Positions 22,545 through 33,866 of a DNA stretch of 64,000 bases are shown here, in pieces. Made by a program: the position numbers and the translations under genes. Under the pieces are notes generated by a model. The model was not told the DNA's origin, searched no databases, and saw only the letters and a program-made list of their open reading frames with translations. Within the stretch, counting starts at the first letter, position 1; each line of letters starts with the position of its first letter. Origin of the DNA: Diphasiastrum complanatum. Lineage: Eukaryota; Streptophyta; Lycopodiopsida; Lycopodiales; Lycopodiaceae. The stretch is from the NCBI GenBank assembly GCA_029204225.1, contig CM055095.1, forward strand, positions 34,869,078 through 34,933,077. The letters are read 5' to 3'.

Positions 22545-24942
22545 ATGGCCTTCTCATCTTCTGAAGACACTGGCACCAAGTAGGTGATCCAACGTGAGAT
22601 ACTCTCAGCCACCCAGATTTGGCCCTTGCCTTCTATCACTCTGATTTAACCATGGCTTCATACTGCTGGCACACTTCTTGAAACAATGGGTTTTTTCCCG
22701 GCATTTTTCCATTCTGATATTAACATGGGCCTCGCCCTTCACGCTTACACCACCTGGGATGCGTCGAAGTCACGTTTCCACTTCCTGTACCAAGGTACCA
22801 CATACAAGAAGGTACGGATTAACGTGGACTCGATGGTCACCGTCGGCATTATGTCTGGTGACCGTCAGCCCATCTCCCATCGTCAGGCAAAAGTCTTGAT
22901 CAAACCTTTCGTCGCCCAGACTGCACTAGAGGTCCCCATCTAAACTAACAACGGTTACTAGATAGAGACTATCACGAAACCAGTCATACAAGCGGTTGCG
23001 CATCTGTTGAACAACTTTCTAGTTGTTTCAACATTTCGCAAGGACAGAATCCAGTTCACGTTGCTGAGTCAGATAGTGGAGTCCTTCCTGGGATACCCTG
23101 GCCCCACGGTTGTGCCATACGACTAGCATGCCTTCCTCATTCATGAACTAACAATCTCTATCAAACCCAATAACCGTGAGCCTATCACAATAGGTCCCCT
23201 ATTGTGTAATTTTGCATGTGCACTTCTCGAGGTGAAAGTGTGCGGTTTCCGCCGCTCTAGACTTCTATCTTCCATCGTGCTGCACACTAACCTTTATCTG
23301 CCATTTGCCACATCCACATCCTCCCAACTTGTAGTTACTGACACAACGGCTAGCAAAAGAATGTGTGGCGCTACCCCTTCCTCCTCATCTCCATCTACTA
23401 CCAAAAGACGTACCACCACTATAGCAGTAACCACTCCATCAACCACGATCACTTCTTCTTCTGTACAACCTCCTCCTCCTGTCTCTGTTGTCACTCCTCT
23501 TCTTTCTCTTCCATCCACGGCTGCTTCTGTTTCCACTCCAGTCTCCTCTGTTGATACCACTTCCACTTATGTTCCATTATCTACTACCCCTTCCATCACC
23601 ATCGCATCCTCCATTGCTCCTGTCTCCACCGTTGCTCCTCTCCAGTTTAGCCCCTCTGATTCTCAGTTGTCTTCGGACACTCTCGTGTGGATGCAAGTCA
23701 TCAACTTTTCACTGCCACGCCAGACCATTCCCGCTCCATCCTCGCCTTTCGTGCTCCACACCACACTTCAGTTCCCCTCTGTTCCACCCATCCTCTCGTT
23801 TGGACAAACAGTCTCCACCCTCGTTTCCACTGTTGTTTCTCTCACACCACATGTTTCGCCATCAAAGGTTGCCGAGGGCAACCAATCGTTGCCTAATGAC
23901 ACATTTGTTTAGACAATTTTTATACCATCACCAGAGCGGACAGATCCCACCGCCCGAGATGACAAAAGGTCCCCTGAGAACCTGATTGAAGATAACGACG
24001 ACAGTGCTCCACCAGTCATTGGGGTCGCTACCACACAAGCCCCTCTCAGTGCCAGCGTACCAGCTGTTCCAACAGATTTAACGACGGTGTACCAAACCTT
24101 GGGGACATACATCCAGGAGGCGGTAGCAGCCAAGGCCATTTTGGACAGCGGGGTACTCCACTTGGCGACAAGCAACACCCAGTTGTGAGCGAAATCCACG
24201 AAGCTACAGCAAGAGCTTCTCATAGCTCAACAACATGAACAAGATGGGCTCCGGAAAATTTCCAAGCTGCAACAGAAGGAGGATGGCCTAAATCAATATA
24301 TTCAAAGCCTCTCCAAAGCGCTGACAGATGCCTCCACGAAGGTGCGGGAGCTTCAGCCCGAAGTGTCCCAATGGCTTGCTCCCCTCCAGGCGCAAACAAC
24401 TATAGGTGAACGTGCACTTCCTGCCATGCACACGACGATCCAAATGGGCAGAATGCAGCACCCCTCTGGACAAGATCACTATTCAAAACTTCAATTGGCC
24501 ACAAATTCCATCAGAGCACGGTTGGGATACAGATGTAGACGCCTGAAGGGCTCTCACCATATTTGTCAATAAATATTTCAATTGCCCTAATCCAATAGTC
24601 TGCGCGGCAGCCACTTACGCCCAGGACTTAGAGCATTTAATGGGGATTGAAACCCAGTGGGACAATTTTCTCCCCCCCATATTCTTTGATCCTTATAAGG
24701 CGCTCGCCTCCGACAAAGTCAAAGATCAACTGCCAGTCGCTCGAGTCTATTACCGAGCTGCATTCCTTGGCGATCCCTGGACGCGCAGATTCCAAGTGTG
24801 GTTCGACCAAGACTGGCTTACGAGAGTCCACAAGTCCCTTCACACGCCCAAGGACTTGAAGAAACTGGACCGCATTAATTTTATGGAAGACGTCACGGGC
24901 TACGTTATCCACCAGAGGCGGGCCAAGAAGACTCTTTACTAA
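22545..24942 (+). pseudogene. Gyp5 long ORF upstream of a 3' LTR (decayed, ~800 codons)
   Basis: From ATG at 22545 one frame persists to about 24572, then a shift near 24540-24570 leads to the last segment, which ends at 24942. Regions in order: a globular N-terminal part (MGFFPAFFHSDINMGLALHA, LLNNFLVVSTFRKDRIQFTL); a ~200-residue Ser/Thr/Pro-rich linker (23300-23900); a coiled coil (about 24190-24370, KLQQELLIAQQHEQDGL); and a C-terminal domain (WTRRFQVWFDQDWLTRVHKS). Several in-frame stops interrupt it, many explicable as CAG to TAG or CGA to TGA. I do not recognise the family. The N-terminal part faintly recalls the additional ORF1-type 'plant transposon proteins' of Athila/Ogre elements. 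Its place, 47 bp before an LTR in the same orientation, is that of an extra ORF 3' of pol. No membrane segment is seen, so env is not supported. Confidence 0.5.
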
Positions 24943-24988
24943 ATCGGCAGAGTGCCGAGGGACCGGCACTACTTCAGGTCGTGGGTCC

Positions 24989-25490
24989 TATTGGGAGTAT
25001 TCCTGACAAATTGTAAATAAATAATATTGTCCAATAAAATGTGTTGCGAGGGCATGGCATCCTGCACGTATAAGCCCATGGCCCAATGAGCACGCAAGTT
25101 GAGTTGTAAATAAAATAAAGACTTGGGCCCCTTTGTAATTGAAATAAAACTTGAGGCCCAAAGTCAATTAGACTTAGAGTTTACTTTTTTAGAGTTGGGT
25201 CCAATTTTGGACTCACATGAATCTTGTGATTTCCAATGTACTTTTTGTGGACCCTCGGATCAAGTTGGGTCCAAGATGAATGGATAGGATCAATGTAAAT
25301 ATTAGCCAATAAGATTTTGGGGCAAGGGCTTTCCCCATCTATAAAAAGGCACCATTTGTACTCTATTTCCATGCTTAATGAGAAGGAGGAAACTCTACCA
25401 TTCTTTGGAGAGAAGCATCCTCATTTGCTATTCACTACTTGCTATTGCTTTTGATTGTGTTTTCCATTGCTTTCTATTTTCATGTTATTT
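24989..25490 (+). repeat. Gyp5 3' LTR (5' end intact, 3' end truncated)
   Basis: Aligns along most of its length, in opposite orientation, with the LTR at 30589-31139. The first bases are TATTGGGAG where the partner has TGTTGGGGG. Both copies include a TATAAA-type box and the 'attctttggagagaagcatcctcatttgc' region. It diverges before the LTR end near 25480. The segment upstream (TGCCGAGGGACCG) also precedes the LTR ending at 32984, supporting this boundary. Confidence 0.75.
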
Positions 25491-25524
25491 GGTTGTCTTA
25501 GTTAATGTTTCTCCATTAGCATTG

Positions 25525-25850
25525 CAAAGTACGAACGGCATCACCTTATAGGCATAGGTTCCCCATTCTGTGGCGAATGTTGTCTTATGCTGGTCTTGGG
25601 GTGCTATCTTCACCTAGTTGTAACCGTTGAAGCCGTCTAAAAAATTGTAGGCTTCGGCGCCAGCTACTCTGTCGAGGACACTTTCTGTAAAGGGTAAAGA
25701 AAAATGATCCTTTTTGGTGACAACATTTAGCGCCTTCAGATTCACACAGATTCGCATTTTGCCATTCTTCTTGGGTACTATAGTTTCTTCCGCCTTGACG
25801 TCGAGTTTGAGTTGCATAGGCTGCAAAATATTCATTATGGCAGGATCCAT
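25525..25850 (-). pseudogene. Gypsy RT fragment
   Basis: Reads KKNGKMRICVNLKALNVVTK, DHFSLPFTESVLDRVAG and YNFLDGFNGYN, nearly the same as the RT at 27721-28218. Its upstream side is fused to MDPAIMNILQPMQLKLDVK instead of the expected linker. Only RT finger and palm motifs remain. Confidence 0.78.
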
Positions 25851-25989
25851 AAATGGTTCATCAGGTCCATACCATTGCTGCTACTCAGGTTGAGGTGGTA
25901 CTTGCATCTCTGGTTTCGCTACTGTCAGGTTTACATGGGCCACTTGTTGATTGGTTGGCCTTGGTGGGCCATATGCTGTTGCTGATTCG

Positions 25990-27250
25990 GTGCGTCGTAC
26001 CTCGGTGCCGCGTTTGGTGCCCCTTGATTACAAGTGAAACATAAGCCTTGTTGCCGCAGTCAATCTATCTCTGCCTTCGATCTGACAATTTTCACCTCCG
26101 GCTTGGCCTCCATGTTGCTTACTTGTTTCTTACCACTATTCCTCCTATCAGCTTCTTTAACTGTCGGGTACTAGAGAATTGTGTTTCTTTTCTTATCATG
26201 TCAACAAATATCAGCTTCTCGCCCATTAACTTCATATTTGGGTGTTCCCAATTTAGTTGACCACTTACCAACATATTTAGGCTCGATTTTGAGAACCACC
26301 CGCATACCTTGATTCAAATCAGTGAAAAAACGTGATGTTACATCAGCTCCAATATCTGGCTGCAGTCCCTATATATACCTTTGTAAATGATCTGCATCAG
26401 ACACGGTGGGTAGCTTAAGATTTAAACTCCAAAAATCAAAGTTATACTCTTGTATAGAGTTTTTATGGCATATCTTCGTCCATCTCTTGAAGTTTTCATC
26501 ATCTTGGAATGGTCTTTTAAAAGTTTCAATACAAGCATTCTTAGATAACGGCCCATTAGTTTGTGTGTTACACTCCTCTATTAATAGCTTATTCTCCCTC
26601 CGCTTCCACCACTCATAAGCTGCTTCTTCAAAATGGATTGTTGTGAAAGTGTTTTTAGCTCGATCAGGTCTATCGAACAAGGCGAAGTAACGATCCAACT
26701 TATCCAACCACTCTTCAATGTCAAGGGTCTTATAGTCACCATTGACTTTCTGAATGATAATCTTATCCTTGTATTCCCGAGCATCAAAGTGGTTCCCTTG
26801 TTTATGAAACCTCGTTGAATGTTGCACCCATTGTTCTGACGTTCCCCTGTCATTTCCAAGTCTGACCGGATATTCAATATGACTCTGTAATGCCTATTTT
26901 TTCTTGTCCATGTCAATTCTCTGGACATTTTGATAAGATGTTACATTTTGTGATGGAGATGGTAGTTGGAACGATGTAGATGGCTCATTACATCTTTGAT
27001 CAGCTCCCACAATTTTGTCTTGCCTACAAGCTAGGCTATCAAACAATTTTGTCCATTTCATCTCATCACCTTGCCGATCTTGTCTCATTTCTTGCAACAT
27101 TGCCACTATGAGATCTTGTGTGGCCTGCATTTTACTTAGTATGTTCTCTTGTTGGTTTGAAACCTGTAGTTCTTCCACCATCTCTTTAGCAGACAAGTTG
27201 TCTTGAGGTGAATTATTTTTATCCACCGTTCGTTTCTCTCGACCACCCAT
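25990..27250 (-). pseudogene. Gyp4 gag (retrotransposon gag domain)
   Basis: Begins at 27250 (MGGREKRTVDKNNSPQDNLS) with a helical, charged N-terminal region. After a frame change (about 26830-26900) comes the canonical Gypsy gag core: LDIEEWLDKLDRYFALFD and TIHFEEAAYEWWKRRENKLL. It continues to DADHLQRYI, a stop, then DVTSRFFTDLNQGMRVVLKI and a partial knuckle CFTCNQGAPN near 26030. The gag packages genomic RNA. Frame changes and stops make it inactive, and it directly abuts an RT piece with no protease. Confidence 0.75.
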
Positions 27251-27720
27251 TTTGAATTGTTACAACTTGATTTTGGATAGTTTCGTTGAGTTCATCTTCT
27301 CGTTTTGATGACTTTTCATTCTTACCCGACTGAAATCTAAGCTCAAGAAAGAAAGTTATGGAAGTAAATAGACAAGTTAAGAGTATTGTACACTTGTGTT
27401 GATATCGGATTCAAGCGCACACAAAGTACTAGGACAAGAGCAGAGCAAAAACAACGCGAGCCGAACTTTTTGAATAGTCCACCCGCACTCGAAAGCGATA
27501 TTGCAAAATGATTTTTTTAAATTTTTTTTTTAAATTCTTTTTTTTTTGAAAAAAAAATGACATAAAAAGACTTACGGACCTTCCAAAATCAAGAAACTAA
27601 AAAAAAATTTACAGCAAAAAGAAACTTCAAAATTGAAATTTTGAAATGCTTCTCTCTCACCAAGAAATACAAAGAAAAATTTCCAGAATTCTATAACACA
27701 AAATTGACATTTTTCTAGAT
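27251..27720. other. Gyp4 5' leader and A/T homopolymer tract
   Basis: Non-coding. Positions 27500-27560 are long T and A runs (T10, A9) that could fold back. It separates the Gyp4 gag start from the Gyp3 RT end. Confidence 0.5.
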
Positions 27721-28454
27721 TTAAGGAGATCTAAAAATTACGGCATTCTCCAAATTGGGTAAGTGTTCTAAGTCTGGTCCATGCACGCACAGATCGTCCA
27801 AGAATTTTTTCAAAATTTTTTGCAAATACTCTTTGAATGCTGTCTGCATGACACGCTGGAAAGTGCTTGGGGCATTGCAAAGTCCGAATGGCATCACCTT
27901 ATAGGCATAGGTTCTCCATTCCGTGGCGAATGCTGTCTTATGCTGGTCTTGGGGTGCTATCTTTACCTGGTTGTAACCGCTGAAGCCATCTAAAAAATTG
28001 TAGGCTTTGGTGCCAGCTACTCTGTTGAGGACACTTTCCGTAAAGGGTAAAGAAAAATGATCCTTTTTGGTGACTGTATTTAGCACCTCCAAATTCACAC
28101 AAATTCGCATTTTGCCATTCTTCTTGGGTACTATAACTATCGGCGATACCCATTCCGTGTGTTTGATTTCATAAATGAAATCTGCATCCAACAACTTTTG
28201 TAACTCCTGTTTGATCAACTTCGTGTAGTTCGGGTTGCAGCATAGTAATGACTCACCTTGGAGATTGCTCCATCCACCAAGGGTATGGTGTGTTGGACTA
28301 TTGTTAGTGAAATGCCCTTCAAATCGTTGTAACTCCAGGCAAAACAGTACTTATACTCCACCAACAATGATCGTAGTCTCTTGAATTGTGTGGGCGTTAA
28401 CTGCTCTCCCACATGCACTATCTTTTCTTCTTCACATGGCTCGACAAGGTTCAT
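27721..28454 (-). pseudogene. Gyp3 reverse transcriptase (N-terminal half)
   Basis: Encodes MIKQELQKLLDADFIYEI, VSPIVIVPKKNGKMRICVNL, KDHFSLPFTESVLNRVAG, YNFLDGFSGYNQVKIAP, YKVMPFGLCNAPSTFQRVM and the catalytic block KKFLDDLCVHGPD (FLDD). It breaks off at 27721 shortly after the catalytic site. The linker from the protease lies upstream at 28215-28454 (LTPTQFKRLRSLLVEYKYCF) in another frame. FLDGFSGYNQ and the PBS type of the same element point to the Athila/Tat side of Gypsy. Confidence 0.82.
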
Positions 28455-29589
28455 TGGCTGTGTTCACGCAGGTCCCTCGAAGACATTCTGCTGGTGCCTA
28501 ATTTTGATTAGGTTCTCGCTGGCCGCCGACATCATAATTACCATGTTGTCCAAGGTATAATTCTTGAAGGTTTTAGGCATCTCGTGAACTGGTGCTCATT
28601 GAGATTCCTCCTTCAACATATTGATCTTAGCCCAACTGGTCATCTTTTGGTTCTCTGTCATCTGAGTAGAGGATGACGTTGTATCTGAGTCCATCTTCGG
28701 GTAGATCACTCCATTGGATCACTTGGTTGTAGCGTTGCTTCAACTGATTCTTCTTGTTCGCAGGTGCCCTTGGTCGATCGATCCTTGAGACTTTCACCAT
28801 AGCAGACTTTTGCGGTGGTTGAGCTGGTACTTTCTTGATTTCGTAACGATCTGGGTCCATGTGCTATAGGACCTGCTTATCAGTCAGCGAAGTCTCCTTA
28901 TTATAAGTTAGAGCATGTTGCCAAGGAACTAAATCATCGTCCACTGGGTTCTCAATAGGTTCCGATGACAACCATGCTACGTTTATCATATTCACCCCAA
29001 ATGTGATTGGTGTGTCCATAGTGTAACACTAGGGTGAAGATGTGCTGGGTTTAGGATTTGATTCATATTGACATGCCCGACAGTCAATAGTTGCTAATGC
29101 CTCCGTCCATCTCATGACATCCATCTCTGAATCATAGTGACCACCCTTGGCTGGCCTTGGGCAATCAATCGTGTGATCTATCGTGGATGATCCATCATCA
29201 ACTTTGGGTGCAATAGGTTTCACCGCCCATGTGGTTGGATCAACCTTTACCGCCTGCTCTCTGTTATCAAAGGTGAGTTTTCCCATACCCCAGTTGTGTA
29301 CTACTTGCGCAGTCCTCAACCATGCTCTTCCCAGTAAAACACGATATGCAGTTGGAGATTCAGGTATATCCATGACTACAAAAGTAATCACAAACTGCAT
29401 GTCTTCTATTTTTATAGGAATATCAGCAACTGATTGACTTGAGATTTTGATAGTAGCTGGATCTGGTGCAGATCTTTCCACTGATCTAGTCTGCGAGGGT
29501 TCTCTTGTGCGAGGGTTATTTAGCTGTTTTGCAGGTAAAAAACTTTGATATCTCTCAGATCTTTGAAAAGTAACTCTTGCAAGGATCAC
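28455..29589 (-). pseudogene. Gyp3 protease region
   Basis: The 29029-29589 reading contains the C-terminal half of a Gypsy aspartic protease: FVITFVVMDIPESPTAYRVL then LLGRAWLRTAQVVHNWGMGK, matching the family's L-L-G-R-x-W-L motif. The active-site triplet DT/SG is not visible, so the N-terminal half is lost or diverged. A linker follows (28627-28860, SDLPEDGLRYNVILYSDD). No gag lies between this and the leader at 29600-30570, so the element lacks gag here. Confidence 0.7.
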
Positions 29590-29599
29590 AGTAGCTGAA

Positions 29600-30570
29600 T
29601 TTGGGTCAGATCTGACTCTGAAAATCTCTACGAGAATTAACTCTCACACTAAGTAAAAATTTCACTGTATGCGAGGGTTCAAAACCACTATTTTGGCTTG
29701 ATATTCACCAAATCTCTATACTAACTCTCACAGGCTTCATCACTGATGGAAATTGACATTCTGAATCAATTGAAATGGTCTGCAAGAGTTATTATTGAAA
29801 GGATTTGCTGGATCTTCACTTTTTAGTGATTTTTTAGCACTTAAACCCAATTTTCTGCTCATTGGAATCAAACCAACTCTCATAGGCTCTTCTTTGTCCT
29901 GGTCTCACTGAGATGGAACTTCAGAATCCTCTGTGAGAGTTCTTGACTACTAGAACTGAAAATCTTAGTGTTTGCGAGGGTTCTTTGGTAATTTCCCATC
30001 TTTTTTTCACTGAGAACTCTCGCACAGGCACTTAGACATCAAACTAACTCTCGCAAGCTTCTTTGTGTCCTGGTCTCACTGAGATGGAACTTCAGAGGGC
30101 TCTGCGAGAGTTCTGGTAAAGGTTTGTATTTTTTTTGAATTTTTTTAAGGGTTTTTTGAGTTTTTTTATGGTTTTTCTCTGATTTTTACACTCTGCTTGG
30201 AACTAACTCTCGCAAGCTTCTATGTAGGTCTGGGACAGTACCCTGGAGCTACTGCTAGTCATGCAAGGGTTAACTCTCACTGGTTTTGGAGATATTAAAA
30301 TCTGATGAGATTTTAGGCTCTTTTCCCCTCCAAAATGCAGATTGGTGTGTTTTTTTTTGGGTTTTTTGGCTGGTTGGTTTGGGTTTCATGCCCTTAGAGG
30401 CTGTTCAGGGCCTCCTAGAGGCCTTTCACACACCTCCTTCGCTAGTTGTGAACAGTCCAAACACAGAAAAATATAGAAAACTAACTCTAAACACCCAAAA
30501 ATCTACCTAAAACTACTCTAAAAAGCAAGAAATAGCTAAAATACAGCTATACTAGTTAGTGAAAACCTAT
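29600..30570 (-). repeat. Gyp3 5' leader made of imperfect repeats
   Basis: Between primer site and pol lie at least four imperfect units with the phrase 'tcactgagatggaactt', then CTCTGCGAGAGTT, then 'aactctcgca'. The same phrases, in the same order, form the leader of Gyp2 at 41550-42370. CTCACTGAG and CTCTGCGAGAG are near-palindromes. The leader is non-coding. Confidence 0.7.
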
Positions 30571-30587
30571 CCCTGACAACGGCGCCA
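30571..30587 (-). promoter_or_regulatory. Gyp3 primer-binding site (tRNA-Asp type)
   Basis: The minus strand reads TGGCGCCGTTGTCAGGG, matching the Gypsy/Athila primer site TGGCGCCGTTGCCGGGG at 15 of 17 positions, one base from the LTR. Confidence 0.8.
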
Positions 30588-30588
30588 C

Positions 30589-31139
30589 TGTAGAGTCTTC
30601 GATCGGTTGTAGTAATAGCCCTCCCGCCTGTCAACAAGTGTTAATTAAAATAGAAAGCAATGGAAAATGCAATCAAAAGCATTAGCAAGTAGTGAATAGC
30701 AAATGAGAATGCTTCTGTCCAAAAAGTGGTAGAGTTTCCTCCTTCTCATTAAGCATGAAAATAGAGTACAAATGGTGCCTTTTTATAAATGGGAAAGGCC
30801 CTTGCCCCAAAATCCTATTGGCTAATATTTACATTGATCCTATCCATTTATCTTGGACCCAACTTGATCCAAGGGTCCACAAAAAGTACATTGGAAATCA
30901 CAAGATTCATGTGAGTCCAAAATTGGACCCAACTCTAAAAAGTAAACTCTAAGTTTAAAATTGACTTTGGGCCTCAAGTTTTATTTTAATTACAAGGGGC
31001 CCAAATCTATTATTTTATTTACAACTCAACTTGCGTGCTCATTGGGCCATGGGCTTATACGTGCAGGATGCCATGCCCTCGCAACACATTTTATTGGCCA
31101 ATATTATTTATTTACAATTCGTCGGGAATACCCCCAACA
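30589..31139 (-). repeat. Gyp3 LTR
   Basis: 551 bp, TGTAGAGTC...CCCCAACA on the plus strand, with the primer site on its left. To its right the minus strand reads TTAAAGGGCGGA directly before the LTR, a polypurine-tract-like string, as if internal 3' sequence of another copy lay there. Confidence 0.85.
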
Positions 31140-32500
31140 TCCGCCCTTTAACGAAGCTGTATCAGGGCAGAAGTCATACTGATCAGTACATGAGCAAAAA
31201 GAATGTATTAGGTCACATATACAATATACATGTAAGCAGCTATCTTTCATTACATAGATGGACAGAGACTTGACTATGGCCACAACGCTAGGACTAGAGC
31301 ACCTCCGTGCTATACTAGCCCCCCATGGATATCCCGTAACACTTTCTTGGGAGTCCAAGCACTGAACAAATTGGGCAATTCCATGTCATTCAAGTGTACC
31401 ATGGTCGAGCCTTGTATGAGTACGTGACTTTACTTATAATAACCGGACTTAGGATGCAGAATAATTTAAAAAAAAAAAACACAAGCCCATGTCCACTTTA
31501 ATGCATATAAGATCAGACTTATCTAGATTTATTAATTAGTAATCATTATAGGCAACATTTGCAGTATTATCATGCATGTATAAGATTGTTTGTAGTAACG
31601 AGTCAGGCTACCCACCGTATTGGTGAAGTTTTGTATAGCATCGTGTACCTGAATGATAGATGAAATCATCTCCTGCAAACTATTCATCTTCAGCTGTTTA
31701 AACGAATCACCTATGTGCTAGAAGATTCAAACCGAAAGTATTGTGCGAAGCATAGAGTACTTCTACCAACCTCATAGTCTTTACCAATAACTAATTCCTC
31801 GTCTTCTCGAAGATTATTAATTTAACATCCTACTTTCCAAGAGCATTCCATTCCTCACCATATTCATGATATACAGATTATCAGCTTTTGTGCACATGTC
31901 TTCTCAGGAAGATACTAGCAAACCAAGCTTTCTTCATTCTACATTCTTTAGAAGCCATTATACCTGTTATCAGAGACAATTATCATCATAGTTTCTATCA
32001 TCCTACCTGAGCAATCATCCGGAGAAATCAATCATAGCAAGCTACAGCCAATGGAGTATAGAAAGAGTACTCTTATCAACCATATATAAGCTACAACCAT
32101 TGGTATTATTGGAACACATATGGAAGGACAGTGGTCCATCGCACTTTTACTATCATTCCATACTAAAAAATGCGTGGAGTTTTGCTTGCATGCAAGGCAT
32201 TGATAAATTGCAGTAGCAAAATGAATATTTTTGCCAAAAACTAGTATTTGAATCCACTACAGAAAGAGCGCTGGCCAGCGACTATACTCTTATGATAAAA
32301 TGTGATAATTATTGCCAGCATCTAAATTATTGTCCAATGCCAACCATAGACCAACAGAGGTAGAGAAAATACCTGTAAGAATGTCCACTATTGCTCCTTG
32401 AGGTAGCACTTGATTGCAAGAGTATCCAATCACAGTTTTGCAAGCCACTACTTGCTACTACACAACGATAATCACAACAAGTAGTAAGCACCCATTCCTA
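31140..32500. other. AT-rich spacer, nothing recognised
   Basis: About 1.3 kb with no coding motif. The first ~20 bp look like a polypurine tract on the minus strand. The rest may be 3' untranslated DNA of a Gypsy element, but nothing supports that directly. Confidence 0.4.
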
Positions 32501-32539
32501 ATCATAAAGCACAACATACGTTCTTCATAATCAGCGAGC

Positions 32540-32984
32540 TATCCTTAGATTGAGAATGTCAAATGAGTACAAATGGTCCCTTTTATTCTTGGGGAGGCCC
32601 TTGCTCCATTCATCCTATTGGCTACTTGAATTGGCAAGGATTGCAATCCTAGCCTTTCAAAGAAACACAAAAGATCTAATGGTGTACAAAGAAACACACC
32701 TCACCTACCACCATTTGACTTTGACTAATTACAAAACTTAAGTTAACTTAGACTTTGGACCTTTTAACTTATCTATTTGCAACTAGGGCCCAAGTCACTA
32801 GAACACAACTTAACTATTTACTTAACGTGCTCATTGGTGGCTGGGCTTATACACGCAGGAAGCCAGTGCCTCGCACTTATTGCTCTATTATACTGTGGCG
32901 GGGCCCACTTGGTAAGGCTTGGCCAGTAGTAGTTTTAGTGTTGGGACCCACTAATTTATTATTGTACATGAAATACCCACAACA
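32540..32984 (-). repeat. Gyp2 3' LTR
   Basis: From 'ttggcaaggattgcaatcc' (32628) to ACCCACAACA (32984) it matches 43025-43387 closely in the same orientation. Its left part has a promoter-like 'aaatggtcccttttattc' block resembling 30768-30790. The exact left terminus was not found. Confidence 0.7.
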
Positions 32985-33320
32985 GGGTCCTCGGCCCAAA
33001 GTAACGTCGGTCCCTCGGCACTATGCTTGCATTTGTTGTGGAGGAGCGTTGTTGTCAGTTCGTTTATTGCTGGGACATGGAGCTTCAAAAAAAGCATGGA
33101 AGAATTCACTCACATAAAACCTGAGGCTTTATTGGCTGATGGCGATCAACAAGAATGCAGACTTGCCAGATTTTCAATAATACCCATAAGGGTTTGGTGG
33201 CCATTCCTGACAACCTTGTTCATTGACAAATGGATAGTCATTGACATCATCCATCAGAGGATCCCATGGTAAAGCTTGTTGATTGTGATCTTGATAGATC
33301 GGTGCTACTTCTCCCAGTGG
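32985..33320 (-). other. Gyp2 3' internal sequence
   Basis: Non-coding DNA between the Gyp2 3' LTR and the Chr1 insertion. The minus strand carries TGCCGAGGGACCG and GGGCCGAGGACCC just before the LTR, like the segment before the LTR at 24989. Confidence 0.5.
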
Positions 33321-33325
33321 TATTG

Positions 33326-33790
33326 AGTTATGATCAAAATCTCAGGTGTTGAATCAATGAAGCATAAAAGACAGCAATAGACTAAAGCCCTAGAAGCAAT
33401 AGACTAGATATTAGGTTCTCCCACGAAGAGCCCAAGGAATACCAATCAATAATATGAAAAATAAGTGTACAAATGCCCCTATAAATACCCTACCAATGAA
33501 CCCTAAAATAGGAATTCAAAAGTAAAGGGAGGCAAAATGTGGAGGGAAAATAGTGCGCCCTCCTACAAGCCCCCACTCCACATGTAACCATATAATAAGG
33601 GCCCAAGGCCAGTCAATGTCATAAAAAAAGACCCAGTGCGGGTCATAAGCATATAAAAAGGCTCTGGGGCCTGTACATGACTAATATAAAATGCGTAACC
33701 AGAAATATACATAACCAATAGTAAATGTAAAGAGGCCTGTGGAATATATGCAGAGTAGCCCAGTAGGCCTGTATCCTGTAGTCTGTAACT
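33326..33790 (-). repeat. Chr1 3' LTR
   Basis: 465 bp with AGTTA/TAACT inverted ends, directly preceded by TATTG. Confidence 0.88.
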
Positions 33791-33866
33791 CTCCCTGGCT
33801 ATAAAGAACATTGCCCCCAATGTAGGCAAAATAAGATAAAAACCAGTGCCTAAGAAAAATACTGCA

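Noticed and set aside
23294-23566. Minus-strand Glu/Val-rich frame opposite the Ser/Thr/Pro-rich linker.
   Set aside because: Antisense of a low-complexity coding region; no motif or start context.
22545-24942. Interpretation of the extra ORF as an envelope-like gene.
   Set aside because: Position would fit, but I see no signal peptide, membrane segment or cleavage motif.
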